Positions 23,176-34,642 of a stretch of DNA of 64,000 bases are shown here, in pieces. Numbering within the stretch: position 1 is the first letter of the stretch; every line of letters starts with the position of its first letter. The notes below the pieces were generated by a model. The model had not been told where the DNA came from and made no database searches. It saw only the letters and a program-made list of their open reading frames with translations. The position numbers were made by a program, and so were the translations under genes. The stretch is taken from positions 488,328 through 552,327 of the forward strand of contig CAUYUJ010014560.1 in assembly GCA_963575745.1 (NCBI GenBank). Direction: 5' to 3'. This stretch comes from Prorocentrum cordatum (Eukaryota; Sar; Dinophyceae; Prorocentrales; Prorocentraceae).

Positions 23176-26100
23176 TTTTCAATGGGGGGATTCTTGCAAT
23201 GAAACGGACGGCTTGCTTGTAGAGCCTTATGGAGAAGGAGGTCTTGGGACGCACTGGTGCGTTGCAGCATTTTCGGTGCATCCAGGGTCTGTCATGGACA
23301 TCCCCATCCTCCTCGTCCTTCTTTTCCTTCTCGTCTTCGCCGTCGTCCTCCTCCTCCTGCTCCTCTTCTTCCTCCTCCTCTTCCTCTTCCTCCACCTCCT
23401 TTCCTCCCCATCCCCCAGGCGCCGCGACAGCCCTCGGCGTAATACTTTGTTCTTGGGGGAACAGGACAGGGCTGGAGAACCGCACGAGTGCGACCGCGGA
23501 GGGGCGTCGCCACTGCGCGATCCCGATGAGCCACACATTGAGCGCGAGATGCATGCGGTGCTCCGTCGCCTGCGGCAGCCGCCGGCAAAGGCATCCGACG
23601 AACCGTCTGCAGCGCAACACTGGCGCCAGTCCCGTCGGCCCCGCGACGCGCCGACAAGCACCGCGAAGTGCTTCGGGTACCTGCTCTGTGGCCACCGCGC
23701 GGAGGAGAAGAGGGAGCCCGCATAGGAGAATGCAGCTGCACCCGAGTTGCAGGCGCTCGAGCTCGAGACGGTCCGAGCTGGGCGAGCAGGACGCTGCTGC
23801 TCCTGTTGCCCTTCCCTTCCCCCCCGAGGCCACGGCCGCGTGTTCAGTCGACGCTGGGCGGAGCTGACGCACGCGATGCTCGAAACGCGGCCGTGCGCAG
23901 GCCGCGGCGGGCGAGCCGGACAGCCACGGCTTGGCGGATGGCGCGCCTCTCGAAGAGCAGGGCGCCCAGGGCGAAGGCGGTGCGGGGAGCGGCACAGCAG
24001 CCTCTGCGAGGCGTGCGCCGCAGCGCCACGGATCCCCCCGCCTGCACGGGCAGGGCCCCGACGGCCTCCAGGCCAGCGCCGACATCGACCTGGGAGCGCG
24101 GGCGGCAGTTGCGCCTCGAAGGCCTGGGGACCCAAATTGCCTCGTTCATGCCGGTGCTCGGCGGGGTCGCTGATGCCGGTCAGCGCTCCGCGTGTGGACA
24201 CGGCGGGGGTGACCCTCACATGGAGGGCAAAGCCCCAAGATCATCACAGCCCAACTCGCCCTTCTCGGCGGCGACTGCGGCGAATAAAATGAGGTATCTG
24301 GCACGGGCTCCCCGAGGGAGCAGCGCATGCGTAAGGTGATGAGGAGGCTCGCGAACTCCTTTGGCGTCGCGTGCGGGCTTGATAGTCTCGGGATCGACTG
24401 GAGCAGAGCGTCTGTGAGGGCAGACTGGACTGGCGGCGAGATGCAGTCGAAGGTCAGCTTCACGTACGAATTCGACATATTCGACGACGCTGGTGATGCC
24501 GGCGCCGACGGGGACACCCAGACGTCGCACGGAAGTCAATTCGACATATTTGGCGACGCTGCCAACGATGCCGGGAGAGAGGCACGACGAGATCGCTGTC
24601 GCGCAGCAGCTAGGTGATCTCCAGTGGGTGGACCAGCTCGATGCCATAGTGGCTCCAGTCAGCTGTGTCGACTCGCGGATTGAGGCGAGGCTCTGCCGAC
24701 GTCCTCCCTGATTATACCCACTCCCTCCTCCACGGCAATACTTTCAGCAGGCCTGCATATCGTGCGAAGCATGGTCCGTCTCAGGGCCATTCCTGGTTTC
24801 CCCCCCCCCTTTGAACTGTGTGCCGCCGTTCAGGAGTCTGGCGACATGTCCGCTGTTTGGTCGTGCCCAGCAGAATCCCCGCATGGCGGGAAGGGGTGCG
24901 TTGCATCCTCCGTTGTTGGGGGATGCTGCCCGCTGCCCATTTGGAGCGCGTCCCAATCCGCGTGCCCCCAGCGCCGTGCGTGTTGTCTTGACCGCGTGCG
25001 TTCTCGGCGTAGCTGGGCCTCCCTCCCCCCCCCAGGCTCCCTCCGCCTTCTCACTCGTCCCCGTCCTCCCTCGGCGGTCCAGCGTGCGCGAGTCGGAGCG
25101 AATCGGGGCGAGATCGCGACGAAGGCACAGAGAGGGGTGCAAGGTTTGGATTTATCCATAAGCAACGCATGGGGGATCGACCTTCGATGACCTCGGAAAC
25201 TGGTGAATATTGATACCTTCGCCCCCCCAAACGACCGATATGCGCCGCCTGCCGAAGTTCCTGAAGACCGCTCCCCCCGGCGGCGGTTGAGGATAAATCC
25301 CTGCCTCCGAGGGGGGGGGTATGGCGATGCGTGGGGGAAAAACCAGAAGAACAAGCGGGGCCAAGGAGGGGAAGAGGGAAGAAACACAGAGCGGAGGGAA
25401 GCCTGGCGCCTTTTCGCTCGCCCAAGCGGCACCTCGCGCAGCAGGGCGCGCGCAGCTTGTGCGCGCGCAGCAACGCCTGCGAACCCCTCCGCAGGCGCCG
25501 CCCTGCAGCGAGCAACGCGCCAGCTCCCCCTTACCCCATGCGCCGGGACGTCGCGCGCATCCCGAACTCCGGCGGAAACGCCGGCGAGCCAACGGGAAAA
25601 TGGCCGGGAGGCAACTCCTGGGGAGGTTTTTCAAAAACCCCAGGAGCCACGACATTGCAAACCAGACCTCTGCCAGATGAATTGAGGATGTCTCGACCCA
25701 CAGTTGCGGCTTTCCTGGACGGGCCAACGTTCTGGTTCAACGTGCCTGTTGGTGGACACCTAAGGTATATCCGATTGGGGCACGATCAAGCTGGAGAGAG
25801 TCAGACTGAATACCATACATAAGCCAGATTAAACTTGATTCTACCACAGGAAGAACTAACGCCGATGCCAAATTCAACATCCCAGGAGGTGCAACCAATA
25901 CAAGGGGAGAGCCACCAACAGGAACTCGCCCGCCCAACGGGCCAAAAGCGTGCTAAGATTTTCGGCAACTGGATAACAATATTTCTAGTTCGCGCGCGCG
26001 GGGCGGCCCCTGGGGGCCCCCGGACGAAAAATACCCGCCAGGTCCCGGTCAGGTCCCCCCAGAGCACTCCAGGGGAGGGCAATTTTTCGACACCCCTCAG

Positions 26101-26599
26101 GAGGATCGTGGCCTCGTTGGGAGGAGCCGCAATCAACTACTTCCGTCTCCCGCCCCGAAAGCTCCCCAAGAGCCCCCAAACAAGCCCCAGAGGCACCCAA
26201 GACGCCGCCAAAGGCCTCCAAGAGGCCCTCAAGAGGCCACCAAAGGCCCACAAGAGGCCCGCAGGAGGCTTCGAAAAAAACCCACGGACGCCACAAAACG
26301 CTCCAAGAAACTAGAACACTTGTTCCAAGAGGCCTCCAGAGGGCCCAAAAAGGCTCCCAGAGGTTTCGAAGAGAGTACCTCCTAGACGCTTCTTGAAGCT
26401 TCAAACCTGCATCCCAGAGGTCCTACAGAGGCCAACCTGGCGGGACACGCCGAAAACACCTGCATATTTCAGCTAAATCCCGGCCCACTCCCGTCCGACC
26501 TGCACATTTCAGCTACGTCCCGGCCCACTCTCGTACGACTTTCGAGACTGGTGCGGGAGTTCCGACGAACCCCTCCTGGATTCTTCGTGAGGATTTGTT
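23176..26599. other. GC-rich stretch with long but unrecognised open frames
   Basis: Several frames stay open for 100-330 codons on both strands between 23130 and 25730, but they overlap each other, are rich in Arg/Ala/Pro/Ser, and show no motif I can assign. A CTCCTC tract lies at 23340-23405. A short near-duplication of a TTCGACATATTCGACGACGCTG-like segment lies at 24473-24560. The 26155-26300 part is made of short AAGAGGCC/CCCAAG words. A host gene with introns cannot be excluded, but none can be supported. Confidence 0.4.
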
Positions 26600-27610
26600 T
26601 TGCACGGTTTTTGGAAGGATTTCCCGGGGATGGGGGGCGAGGAAGGTTGTTGTAAGGTTTTTGTCAAAGAACCTCCCAACAACATTCCAAAGCAACCTTC
26701 CAAAAACCTTCCAACAACCTGCAAAAAAAAAACGCGATACAAAACCTTCCCACAAAGACCTCCCAATAACCGTCCAACAAACCTTCCAATTTCTAGCGGA
26801 GCCGCCCAATACATTCCAAAAACCAACCAAAAACCTTTCAAACAAAAGCCTTCCAAACAACCTTCCAGCAACCTGCCAAACAAACATTCCAAACATCTGT
26901 CAAAAACCGTCCAAAACACCTCCTCAACAACCAAAAGCCTTACAATTAAAAACAACTTCGCCACGAAGAATCCAGGAGGGATTGGCCCAAAAACCTCCCA
27001 AAACCTTCGCGACGAGGGTTGTTTGGAAGGTTCCAGGAATCCTGGATTCTTCGCGAGGAGGGTTTTTGAAGGTTTTTGGGGAGTCCCACGAATACTTGAT
27101 TCTTCGTGCTGAAATTTTTGGGATTCTTCGCGCTGAAGGTTGTTGGACAAGTTTGTTGGAACGTTCCAGGAATCCTGGATTCTTCGCGAAGATATTGTTT
27201 GGTCGTTTTTTCTGGGGAGAAAGTTCCAGGAATCCGTGATTATTCTCGAAGAGGGTTTTTGGAAGGTTGTTTGGAAGGCTCCAGGAATCATGGATTCTTC
27301 GTGAGGAGGGTTTAGGAACATTTTTTGGAAGGTTCAAGGAATCCTGGATTCTTCGTGAGGAAGGTTTTCGGACGGTTGTCTTGAAGATTCCAGGGGTCCT
27401 AGATTCTTCGCGAGGAGAGTTGTGGAAGGTTTGTAGGAAAGTTCCAAGAACCTGGAATTTTTCGCGAGGAGGGTTTTTGGAACGCTTTTTGAAATATTCC
27501 CAACAACTTCCGGGTTCTTCGTGGGGAGGTTTTCTTTGCTTGTTTTTGTGAAGTTGGTTTGAAGGTCCCACGAATCGTAGATTCTTCGTGGCGAGGGCTT
27601 GTTCCCCAAA
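26600..27610. repeat. Palindrome-bearing repeat in inverted arrangement
   Basis: From about 27005 the unit GGTTCCAGGAATCCTGGATT, CTTCGCGAGGAGGGTTTTTG recurs about ten times every 50-60 bp. TCCAGGA and TCCTGGA are exact reverse complements, so each unit holds a short palindrome. From 26640 to 26990 the same AAGG/TTTTTGG words appear in reverse complement (CCTTCCAAAAACCTTCC), making an inverted arrangement with its axis near 27000. Related units recur at 38977-39015, 42005-42040 and 43320-43550. Confidence 0.75.
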
Positions 27611-27699
27611 CAGCTTGCTGAACGGGGTGCTGTTGTGATAGAGACTAACTCCGGCCGAGGGAAAGGGGCGCAGAGATCTCACAAAAATCTGACGGTCCG

Positions 27700-28195
27700 G
27701 GCCGTTTCATTGAGACATCCTCACAACTCTCGTTTCTGAATTGGCCGGGATTGGCCGTTTCGCCTGAGACATCCTCAAAAAGTTGCGCTCCGGGACGCCG
27801 CGAGAGAGGTGGTCCGGGCCGTTTCGCTTCAGACATCCTCAAAACTCTGAGCCCCGAGGTGCCGTGCGAGAGGTGGTCCGGCCCGTTTCGCCTGAGACAT
27901 CCTCGCAACTCCGGGCTCCGAGATGACGCTTGCGAGGTGGTTCGGCCCGTTTCGCCTGAGACATCCTCGAAACTCTGAGCTCCCAGATGCCGCGCGAGAG
28001 GTGGTCAGGCCCGTTTCGCCTGAGACATCCTCCAAACTCAGAGCTCACAGATGCCGCGCGCGAGGTGGTGCGGCCCGTATCGCCTGAGACATCCTCGCAA
28101 CTCTGAGCTCTGAGATGCCGTGCGCGAGGTGGTCCGGCGCGTTTCGCCTGAGACATCCTCGCAACTCTGAGTTCTGAGAATGCCACGCAAGAGGT
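27700..28195. repeat. 64-bp tandem repeat, main block
   Basis: Eight units beginning GACATCCTCG at about 27713, 27768, 27831, 27895, 27959, 28023, 28087 and 28151, mostly at an exact 64-bp step, ending GTGGTCCGGCCCGTTTCGCC. More units occur at 28755-28935 and 29150-29330, so later insertions or expansions have split the array. Confidence 0.9.
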
Positions 28196-28760
28196 GGTCC
28201 AGCCTGGGGGCCCAGAAGACCACATGTTACATATCCCCCCTGGGACCCTGGGAGCCCCAGGAGGCCCCAGAGCTGCAGGACGCCGCGGGACGCCCAGGAC
28301 AGGCCCCAGGGGTCCCCAGGAGACTCCCAGGAGGCTCCCAGGAGGCCCCCGGAGGCCCCCCATCAGATCGTGTCAAATTAATACAGATCCGGTGTCGCGT
28401 CGCTGGCTTTTCCTGCTCTTGTGCCCCCCCCCCATTGTGGGTGGCCCAGACGGCCACATGTTAGATATCCCCCCTGGGAAGAAGGCCGCGAGAGCCCCAG
28501 GAGGTCCCCAGGAGGCTCCAGGAGGCCCCAGGAGGCCCCAGGAGGCTCCCAGGAGGCCCCAGGAGGCCCCCCATCAAATCGTGTCAAATTAATACAGATC
28601 CGGTGTCGCTTCGTTGATTTTTCCTGCTTTTGTGCCCCCCCCCATTGTGGGGGGCCCAGACGGCCACATGTTAGATATCCCCCCTGGGAAGGAGGCCACA
28701 GGAGCCCCAGGAGGAAGCCCCAGGAGGTCCCCAGGAGGCCCCAGGAGGCCCCCGCAACTC
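28195..28760. repeat. ~210-240-bp repeat, three units
   Basis: Three units share CCACATGTTA(G/C)ATATCCCCCC followed by AGGAGGCCCC words. Their anchors fall near 28212, 28456 and 28665. Two units also share ATCGTGTCAAATTAATACAG. The block lies inside the 64-bp array. Confidence 0.85.
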
Positions 28761-29330
28761 GGAGCTCTGAGACGCCGCGCTCGAGATGGTCGGGCGCGTT
28801 TCGCCTGAGACTTCCTCGCAGCACGTTTCGCCCGAGACATCGTCGCAACTCTGGGGTCCAAGATGCCGCGCGCGAGGTAGTCCAGCCCGTCACGCTGGAG
28901 ACATCCTCGCAACTCTGGGCTCCGAGATGCCGTTCGGGATGAAGAGGAGGTGGAGGAGGAGGAGTAGTAGGAGGAGAAGGAGGATATGGAAGGGAGAAGG
29001 ATGAGGATGTGGATGAGGGAGCAGGCAGGAGGAGGGGGAGGAGGAGGAGGAGGAGGAGGAGGAGGAGGAGGAGGAGGAGGAGGAAGGAAGGGAGTTGCAG
29101 GAGAGGACCTAACGGGAAGCGAGTGCGATGTGGACTTGTCAAAACGTGTGCGAAAGATTGTCCGGCCCGTTTCGTTTGAGACATCCTTCCAATACTGAGC
29201 TCCAAGATGTCGCTCGCGAGGTGGTCCGGCCCGTTTCGCTTGAGCCATCCTCACAATGCGAAGCTCGAAGATGTTGCGCGCGAAATGGTCTGGCCCGTTC
29301 TGCCTGAGACGTTTCGTAGCACAAGGGCTC
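28755..29330. repeat. 64-bp repeat remnants around a GGA tract
   Basis: Degenerate 64-bp units (28755-28935 and 29150-29330) flank a (GGA)n-rich stretch at 28940-29090. The frames crossing it are poly-Gly or poly-Pro/Leu and have no gene character. Confidence 0.8.
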
Positions 29331-29475
29331 CAATCACAACCTCTCTCATTCCTTCTCCCGCCTCCCTCTTCCCGCTTGCCGCCTGGCTCCCGCACTGGAC
29401 GGGCACGCGATCGACCTTGGAAACCGCAGTGGGTTTAAAAACCCTGTTTGGGGATACTGCACTCTGGCTATTATT

Positions 29476-31072
29476 CCCAACCCTCCTGCGTTGGGTACTC
29501 GTTTTGAATAGAGCACTGCGGTCTCCACCTTCCTTCCTTCCCGCCTCCTCCTCCTCTTTTCCCTCTTCCTCTCCTCTCTTGTTTCCCTTCTCCGCCTCTC
29601 TTCGCTCCTCCTCTTCTCTCTTGCATCCCTTCTCCTCTCTTCGCTCCTCCTCTCTTGCTTCCCTTCTCCTCCTCTCTTCGCTCCTCCTCTTCTCTCTTGC
29701 CTTTTACGTCATCCCTTTGGGGCTGCGATCTGTGAAACTGTCGCCACTTTCGAGGGCTGCTGGTGGGTCCAGCGGAGTGAGGCACCACGCAGATTCAGAT
29801 TAGACCTCGCCATCCCTGGGGGGCTGCGATCTGCGAAACTGTCACCACTTTCGAGGGCTGCTGGTGGGTCCAGCGGAGTGAGGCACCACGCAGATTCAGA
29901 TTAGACCTCGCCATCCCTGGGGGGCTGCGATCTGCGAAACTGTCGTCACTTTCGAGGGCTGCTGGTGGGTCCAGCGGAGTGAGGCACCACGCAGATTCAG
30001 ATTAGACCTCGACTTTCGAGGGCTGCTGGTGGGTCCAGCGGAGTGAGGCACCACGCAGATTCAGATTAGACCTCGCCATCCCTGGGGGCCTGCGATCTGC
30101 GAAACTGTCGTCACTTTCGAGGGCTGCTGGTGGGTCCAGCGGAGTGAGGCACCACGCAGATTCAGATTAGACCTCGCCGTCCCTGGGGGGCTGCGATCTG
30201 CGAAACTGTCGTCACTTTCGAGGGCTGCTGGTGGGTCCAGCGGAGTGAGGCACCACGCAGATTCAGATTAGACCTCGCCATCCCTGGGGGGCTGCGATCT
30301 GCGACACTGACGCCACATTCGAGGGCTGCTGGTGGGTCCAGCGGGGTGAGGCACCACGCAGATTCAGATTAGACCTCGCCATCCTTGGGGGGCTGCGATC
30401 TGCGAAACTGTCGCCACATTCGAGGGCTGCTGGTGGGTCCAGCGGGGTGAGGCACCACGCAGATTCAGATTAGACCTCGCCATCCCTGGGGGGCTGCGAT
30501 CTGCGACACTGACGCCACATTCGAGGGCTGTTGGTTGCGAAGCTGTCGCCACATTCGAGGGCAGCTGGTGGGTCCAGCGGGGTGAGGCACCACGCAGATT
30601 CAGATTAGACCTCGCCATCCCTGGGGGGCTGCGATCTGCGAAACTGTCGCCACATTCGAGGGCTGCTGGTGGGTCCAGCGGAGTGAGGCACCACGCAGAT
30701 TCAGATTAGACCTCGCCATCCCTGGGGGTCTGCGATCTGCGAAACGGTCACCACTTTCGAGGGCTGCTGGTGGGTCCAGCGGAGTGAGGCACCACGCAGA
30801 TTCAGATTAGACCTCACCATCCCTGGGGGGGGGCTGCGATCTGTGAAACTGTCACCACTTTCGAAGGCTGCTGGTCAGTCCCGCGGAGTGAGGCACCACC
30901 CAGATTCAGATTAGACCTCGCCGTCCCTGGGGGGCTGCCATTCTGGGAAACTGTCACCACTGACGCGGGTCGTTTCAGAGGTGAGGTTGCCCCTCGGGCT
31001 CTCTTGTCACTCAGTTCTTTTGACCACGAGCATGATGAATGATCACTGTGGCGATTTGGCTTGGAAGTGAGG
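29476..31072 (+). mobile_element. Element E1: hairpin leader, pyrimidine tract and ~101-bp satellite
   Basis: The leader starts CCCAACCCTCCTGCGTTGGG, a perfect 6-bp-stem hairpin (CCCAAC/GTTGGG), followed by TACTCGTTTTGAATAGAG and a CTTCC/CTCC tract to ~29700. About twelve units of 101 bp follow, with cores CCCTGGGGGGCTGCGATCTG, TTTCGAGGGCTGCTGGTGGG and CACGCAGATTCAGATTAGAC. The tail (30960-31072) contains GACGCGGGTCGTTTCAGAGG. The whole 1.6 kb is nearly identical in arrangement to 35605-37200 (E2), but the flanks differ on the left. Degenerate GAGGTTGCCC repeats continue from 30982 to about 31345, right up to the helicase gene. No protein is encoded by the satellite. Confidence 0.75.
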
Positions 31073-31362
31073 TTGCCCATCATGCCCGCTAATCATTCCC
31101 GATTCTTACACCATCGCCAAGTTGTGAGATTAATTTCTTGGGTCGCCATTTTGAAACGCGCGAGTATCGCAAAACGGAAGACGAGGAAGGGGAAAACGAT
31201 GGGGTGGAGGTGGAGAAGGAAGGGGGGAGGAAGTCCGGCCCGTGCTGCAGCGGCGGCGGCAATCACCGAGACGTGCTAGCCCTGTCGCGAGGTTGCCCGT
31301 TGGGCCCTCGAATCACTCCCGGATCCTGACCACGAGCAGTGCTCACGCGGCGCGAGTGACGC

Positions 31363-33188
31363 ATGATCCGCGACGCGGATCGGTTCAGAAGTGCCCTGCA
31401 TCTCGCGGAGAAGTTCGAGCGGGGCCCCGTCGACCCGACCGCCGGGAAGCGAGTTCCGCGCGCGCTGAAGCGGGACCAGACGTTGTTCCTGGCGAAGTTC
31501 GCGGAGGCCTGCAATACCGCGTGGGGGGTGACGAGAAAGAAGACAAGCCGCGGGGGCAACGGCAGACCTTCCAGATGCTCCTGATGGGCCAGGGCGGCTC
31601 CGGCAAGACGGCGATCGCCCAGCAGATCGTGCTGCCCGCGGTGTACTTCCTCTTCGTCGGGGAGAATGGAAAGAAGACCACGCAGATCGTCTGCGCCAAG
31701 TGGTCCCAGGCCGAGAACATCTCCACCGAACACCACAAGGCGACCACGTGCCACAGGGCGGCGCATATGGGCATCGGGGAGCACCGCAACCACCCGATGC
31801 TGCCAACGGCCGATGTCCTGAAACGACTGCAGGACATCTGGTCGGAGCTGCGGCTCTTCGTCATCGAGGAGGTCAGCATGGTGTCGCCGAACCTCTTCAA
31901 CATGCTGGCCTACCGCGCATTCCTCGCCAGGCGCGCAAAATGCAACCTGCAGGAGGCGCACTACCTGCATCCCAGAAGCGCCTTCGGCCGCGTCCCCATC
32001 GTGATATACCTCGGGGACTTCCTGCAGCTGAAACCTACCGGCTCCGGCATGTCACTGCTGACCGACCTGCAGCGGCTGGGGTCCGCCGACAGTCGGAAGG
32101 AGGGGCCGCCCGTCGAGCGCCAGACGGCAATGACGTTCTTCTGCGACACGAAACTGTGCTTCGAGCTCCAGGCCACCAGCCGCTTCAAGGACCCCGATCT
32201 TGCCGATCTCATGAACTACATGCGCAAGCCGAAGAAGGGCAAGGTCCCCCAGAAGATCGCGGAGACCTGGAGACGCATTCAGATGAAGCCCAACGACCCC
32301 CGACTGGGCGAGGAGCGGTTCCAGACTGGACACATGATCGCCTGGTTCTGGGACACCGTGGCTCGGTGGATGATGATGCGGGCGAGGAGGGGCGCCGCGT
32401 CCCTCGGGCGGGTGCTCTACCTCGTCCAGGCAGCCGACAAGTCCTCGCCCTCGCTGCCCGTGGACCTGGCCGCGAAGCTGGTCAACCGCGTCAACCCGGG
32501 CGACGCGGGCGGCATTCACGGGATGCTGCCGCTGCACGTGGGCATGCGCATGCGCCTGCTGGAGCACCTGGACCTCGACAAGGGGCTCGTCAAGGACGCC
32601 GAGGGCGAGGTCGTGCAAGTGGCCATCAACCCGAAGGATGAGGGCGTGGTGGAGAGAGCGAAGGCCGAGGGAGGTCGGGCGTACCTGAGGTACCTGCCGT
32701 ACGGCGTGTGGGTGCGCATGGACAAGTACAAGGGTGGTCCCTGCGGAAAGAAGCTCAAGGAGCTCGATGACAGCATCGACGCTGCGAACGCAGCGGGCCT
32801 CGTCTTCATCGAGCCACAGAGCTCGAGCCCGTTCGACTTCCGCAAGTACAAGGTCACGCGCACTGGCTTCGTCATCTCCCACGCCGAGGTCCGGACGTCC
32901 ACTGCCTGCCAGGGCCGCACCATGCACCGCGGAGTCATTGTTGACGCAGGGTGCAAGGATGCGAACGACCTGGACGCTCTGTGGCTGCACCTCTACGTGA
33001 TGCTGTCCAGGGCGACGACGATAGACAACCTACTGATGGTGCGCGACCCCGGCCTTGACTTTCTTGCCCGCGGCCCACCGGCAGACCTTGCGGAGAAACT
33101 GCGGAAGTTTAGTTCCCGCACTGCAACATGCAGGAAGGAGGCGGAGAAGCTGGCGCGCGAGCTAGGTTTCGATCGCTTCCTGCACTAG
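31363..33188 (+). CDS. PIF1-like SF1B DNA helicase (one frame change in a G run)
   Basis: ATP-dependent 5'-3' DNA helicase of the PIF1/RecD-like superfamily 1B, by motif content. The frame from 31584 to the stop at 33186-33188 carries Walker A GQGGSGKTA (31587-31613), a Walker B-like VIEEVSM, motif III YLGDFLQLKP, FELQATSRFKD, motif V TACQGRTMHRGVIVD and motif VI HLYVMLSRAT. Walker B has Glu-Glu where PIF1 proteins usually have Asp-Glu. The first ~55 codons (ATG at 31363, with an in-frame stop just upstream) are in another frame and look genuine (ALKRDQTLFLAKFAEACN); the shift falls in the G6 run at 31523-31528, so a one-base indel or an assembly error is likely. I see no Rep/nuclease domain. 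It may be a host gene or belong to a mobile element: repeats of the E1 tail run to its 5' end. Whether it is expressed is unknown. Confidence 0.8.
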
Positions 33189-33933
33189 ATATAAACAAGT
33201 ATGATCCTGTGGACAGGCAGCAGGCATGCGTTGACCGAGCTCCTGCAAAAACGAAACAGTCTCTTGCTTCCTCCCTCCTCTTTCATCATCGCCGCCCTAG
33301 TCCTCCTGTTACCTTATGCATTCGTGGTGCTGCTGCTGCGATGGCTCCTCGCCCCTTCCTACTGGGTTCGTCCTTCTCCTGTCCCTCGTTCCCGCCCCCG
33401 CTATTGTTTAACAAGCCTTGAGACATACTCCTCGTCTTATCGATTGCTGTTCTGTGAGTCGTGCAACATTACGCATCCCAAGTAGGTCGCACTACAAATC
33501 GCCGCGCCTGCACTGTCACGGTTCCTGCTAATGTTTCCCTACTCCGCTTGCCACTTGATGCCATTGGGTTGGGTACGTCGCAGGGTAATTCCACATCCAA
33601 AGTGGGGTTCTTGTTTTCTCTGGACACCCCGCGCAGGAACAGGAACACACACACACACTCCCACTCACACTCACTCACACTCTCTCATCATCAACCTCAT
33701 CAGCATCATCGATGATGCTCTCTCACATGCTTAGTCACTCACATACTCATCATCATCATCACTCGCACTCTCTCACACGCTCACGAACATCATCATCATC
33801 ATCATCATCATCGGCATCATCATCATTTCAAACATCATCATCGCCACCACCACTCACAATCAATCATCATCCTCTTCACCACTCATCTTCACCACCACTC
33901 ATCATCCTCATCCTCATCATCGTTGAGTAAATT
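33189..33933. other. Region 3' of the helicase; dispersed repeat and CA/CAT tracts
   Basis: No gene is seen. At 33529-33590 lies a dispersed repeat (CTACTCCGCTTGCCACTTGA, then GGGTACGTCGCAGGGTAATT) whose other copy at 37201-37260 is interrupted by element E3, so this is an empty-site version. CA and CAT/CATCAT microsatellites fill 33650-33930. Confidence 0.6.
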
Positions 33934-34642
33934 GTGAGGAAGTCTCAGGCGGGAGCCCCCTCCCTATGGGGCCCGCAGATCATGTTGGTAATCCGAGCGG
34001 GTCATCGGAACCCTGTAACTGTCGTCACTTTTGGGCTCGTCAAGCCTGAAAATGGAGGAAGTCTCAGGCGGGAGCCTCGTCTGTGAGTGAATTGTGAGGA
34101 AGTCTCAGGCGGGAGCTCCCTCCCTATGGGGCCCGCAGATCATGTTGGTAATCCGAGCGGGTCATCGGAACCCTGTAACTGTCGTCACTTTTGGGCTCCT
34201 CAAGCCTGAATGTGGAGGAAGTCTCAGGCGGGAGCCTCGTCTGTGAGTGAACTGCGAGGAAGGCTCAGGCGGGAGCCCCCTCCCTATGGGGCCCGCAGAT
34301 CATGTTGGTAATCCGAGCGGGTCATCGGAACCTGTAACTGTCGTCACTTTTGGGCTCGTCAAGCCTGAATTGGAGGAAGTCTCAGGCGGGAGCCTCGTCT
34401 CTGAGTGAATTGTGAGGAAGTCTCAGGCGGGAGCTCCCTCCCTATGGGGCCCGCAGATCATGTTGGTAATCCGAGCGGGTCATCGGAACCCTGTAACTGT
34501 CGTCACTTTTGGGCTCCTCAAGCCTGAATATGGAGGAAGTCTCAGGCGGGAGCCTCGTCTGTGAGTGAACTGCGAGGAAGTCTCAGGCGGGAGCCCCCTC
34601 CCTATGGGGCCCGCAGATCATGTTGGTAATCCGAGCGGGTCA
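33934..34642. repeat. ~158-bp tandem repeat, 4.4 units
   Basis: Units begin GTGAGGAAGTCTCAGGCGGG or a variant at about 33935, 34096, 34255, 34410 and 34568. Each contains GGCCCGCAGATCATGTTGGT and AACTGTCGTCACTTTTGGGC. The last unit stops at CCGAGCGGGTCAG, where helicase-like coding sequence begins at once. AACTGTCGTCACTTT is shared with the 101-bp satellite, suggesting common ancestry of the two repeats. Confidence 0.85.

Noticed and set aside
23129-24219. Host gene on either strand in the GC-rich 23-24 kb segment
   Set aside because: Frames of 200-330 codons exist on both strands in overlapping phases, with no recognisable motif and no way to choose among them.
29476-31072. Canonical Helitron
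   Set aside because: No Rep/HUH nuclease motif, and no convincing TC start with CTRR end could be shown; only the nearby PIF1-like helicase and the hairpin are suggestive.
31138-31160. Spliced-leader-like GGGTCGCCATTTTGAAACG before the helicase
   Set aside because: Only the CCATTTTG core agrees; the GCTCAAG end of the leader is missing.
34020-34210. Spliced-leader relic in GTCGTCACTTTTGGGCTCGT
   Set aside because: It has a loose resemblance to the dinoflagellate spliced leader, but needs several gaps and occurs once per tandem unit, so it is better explained as part of the repeat.
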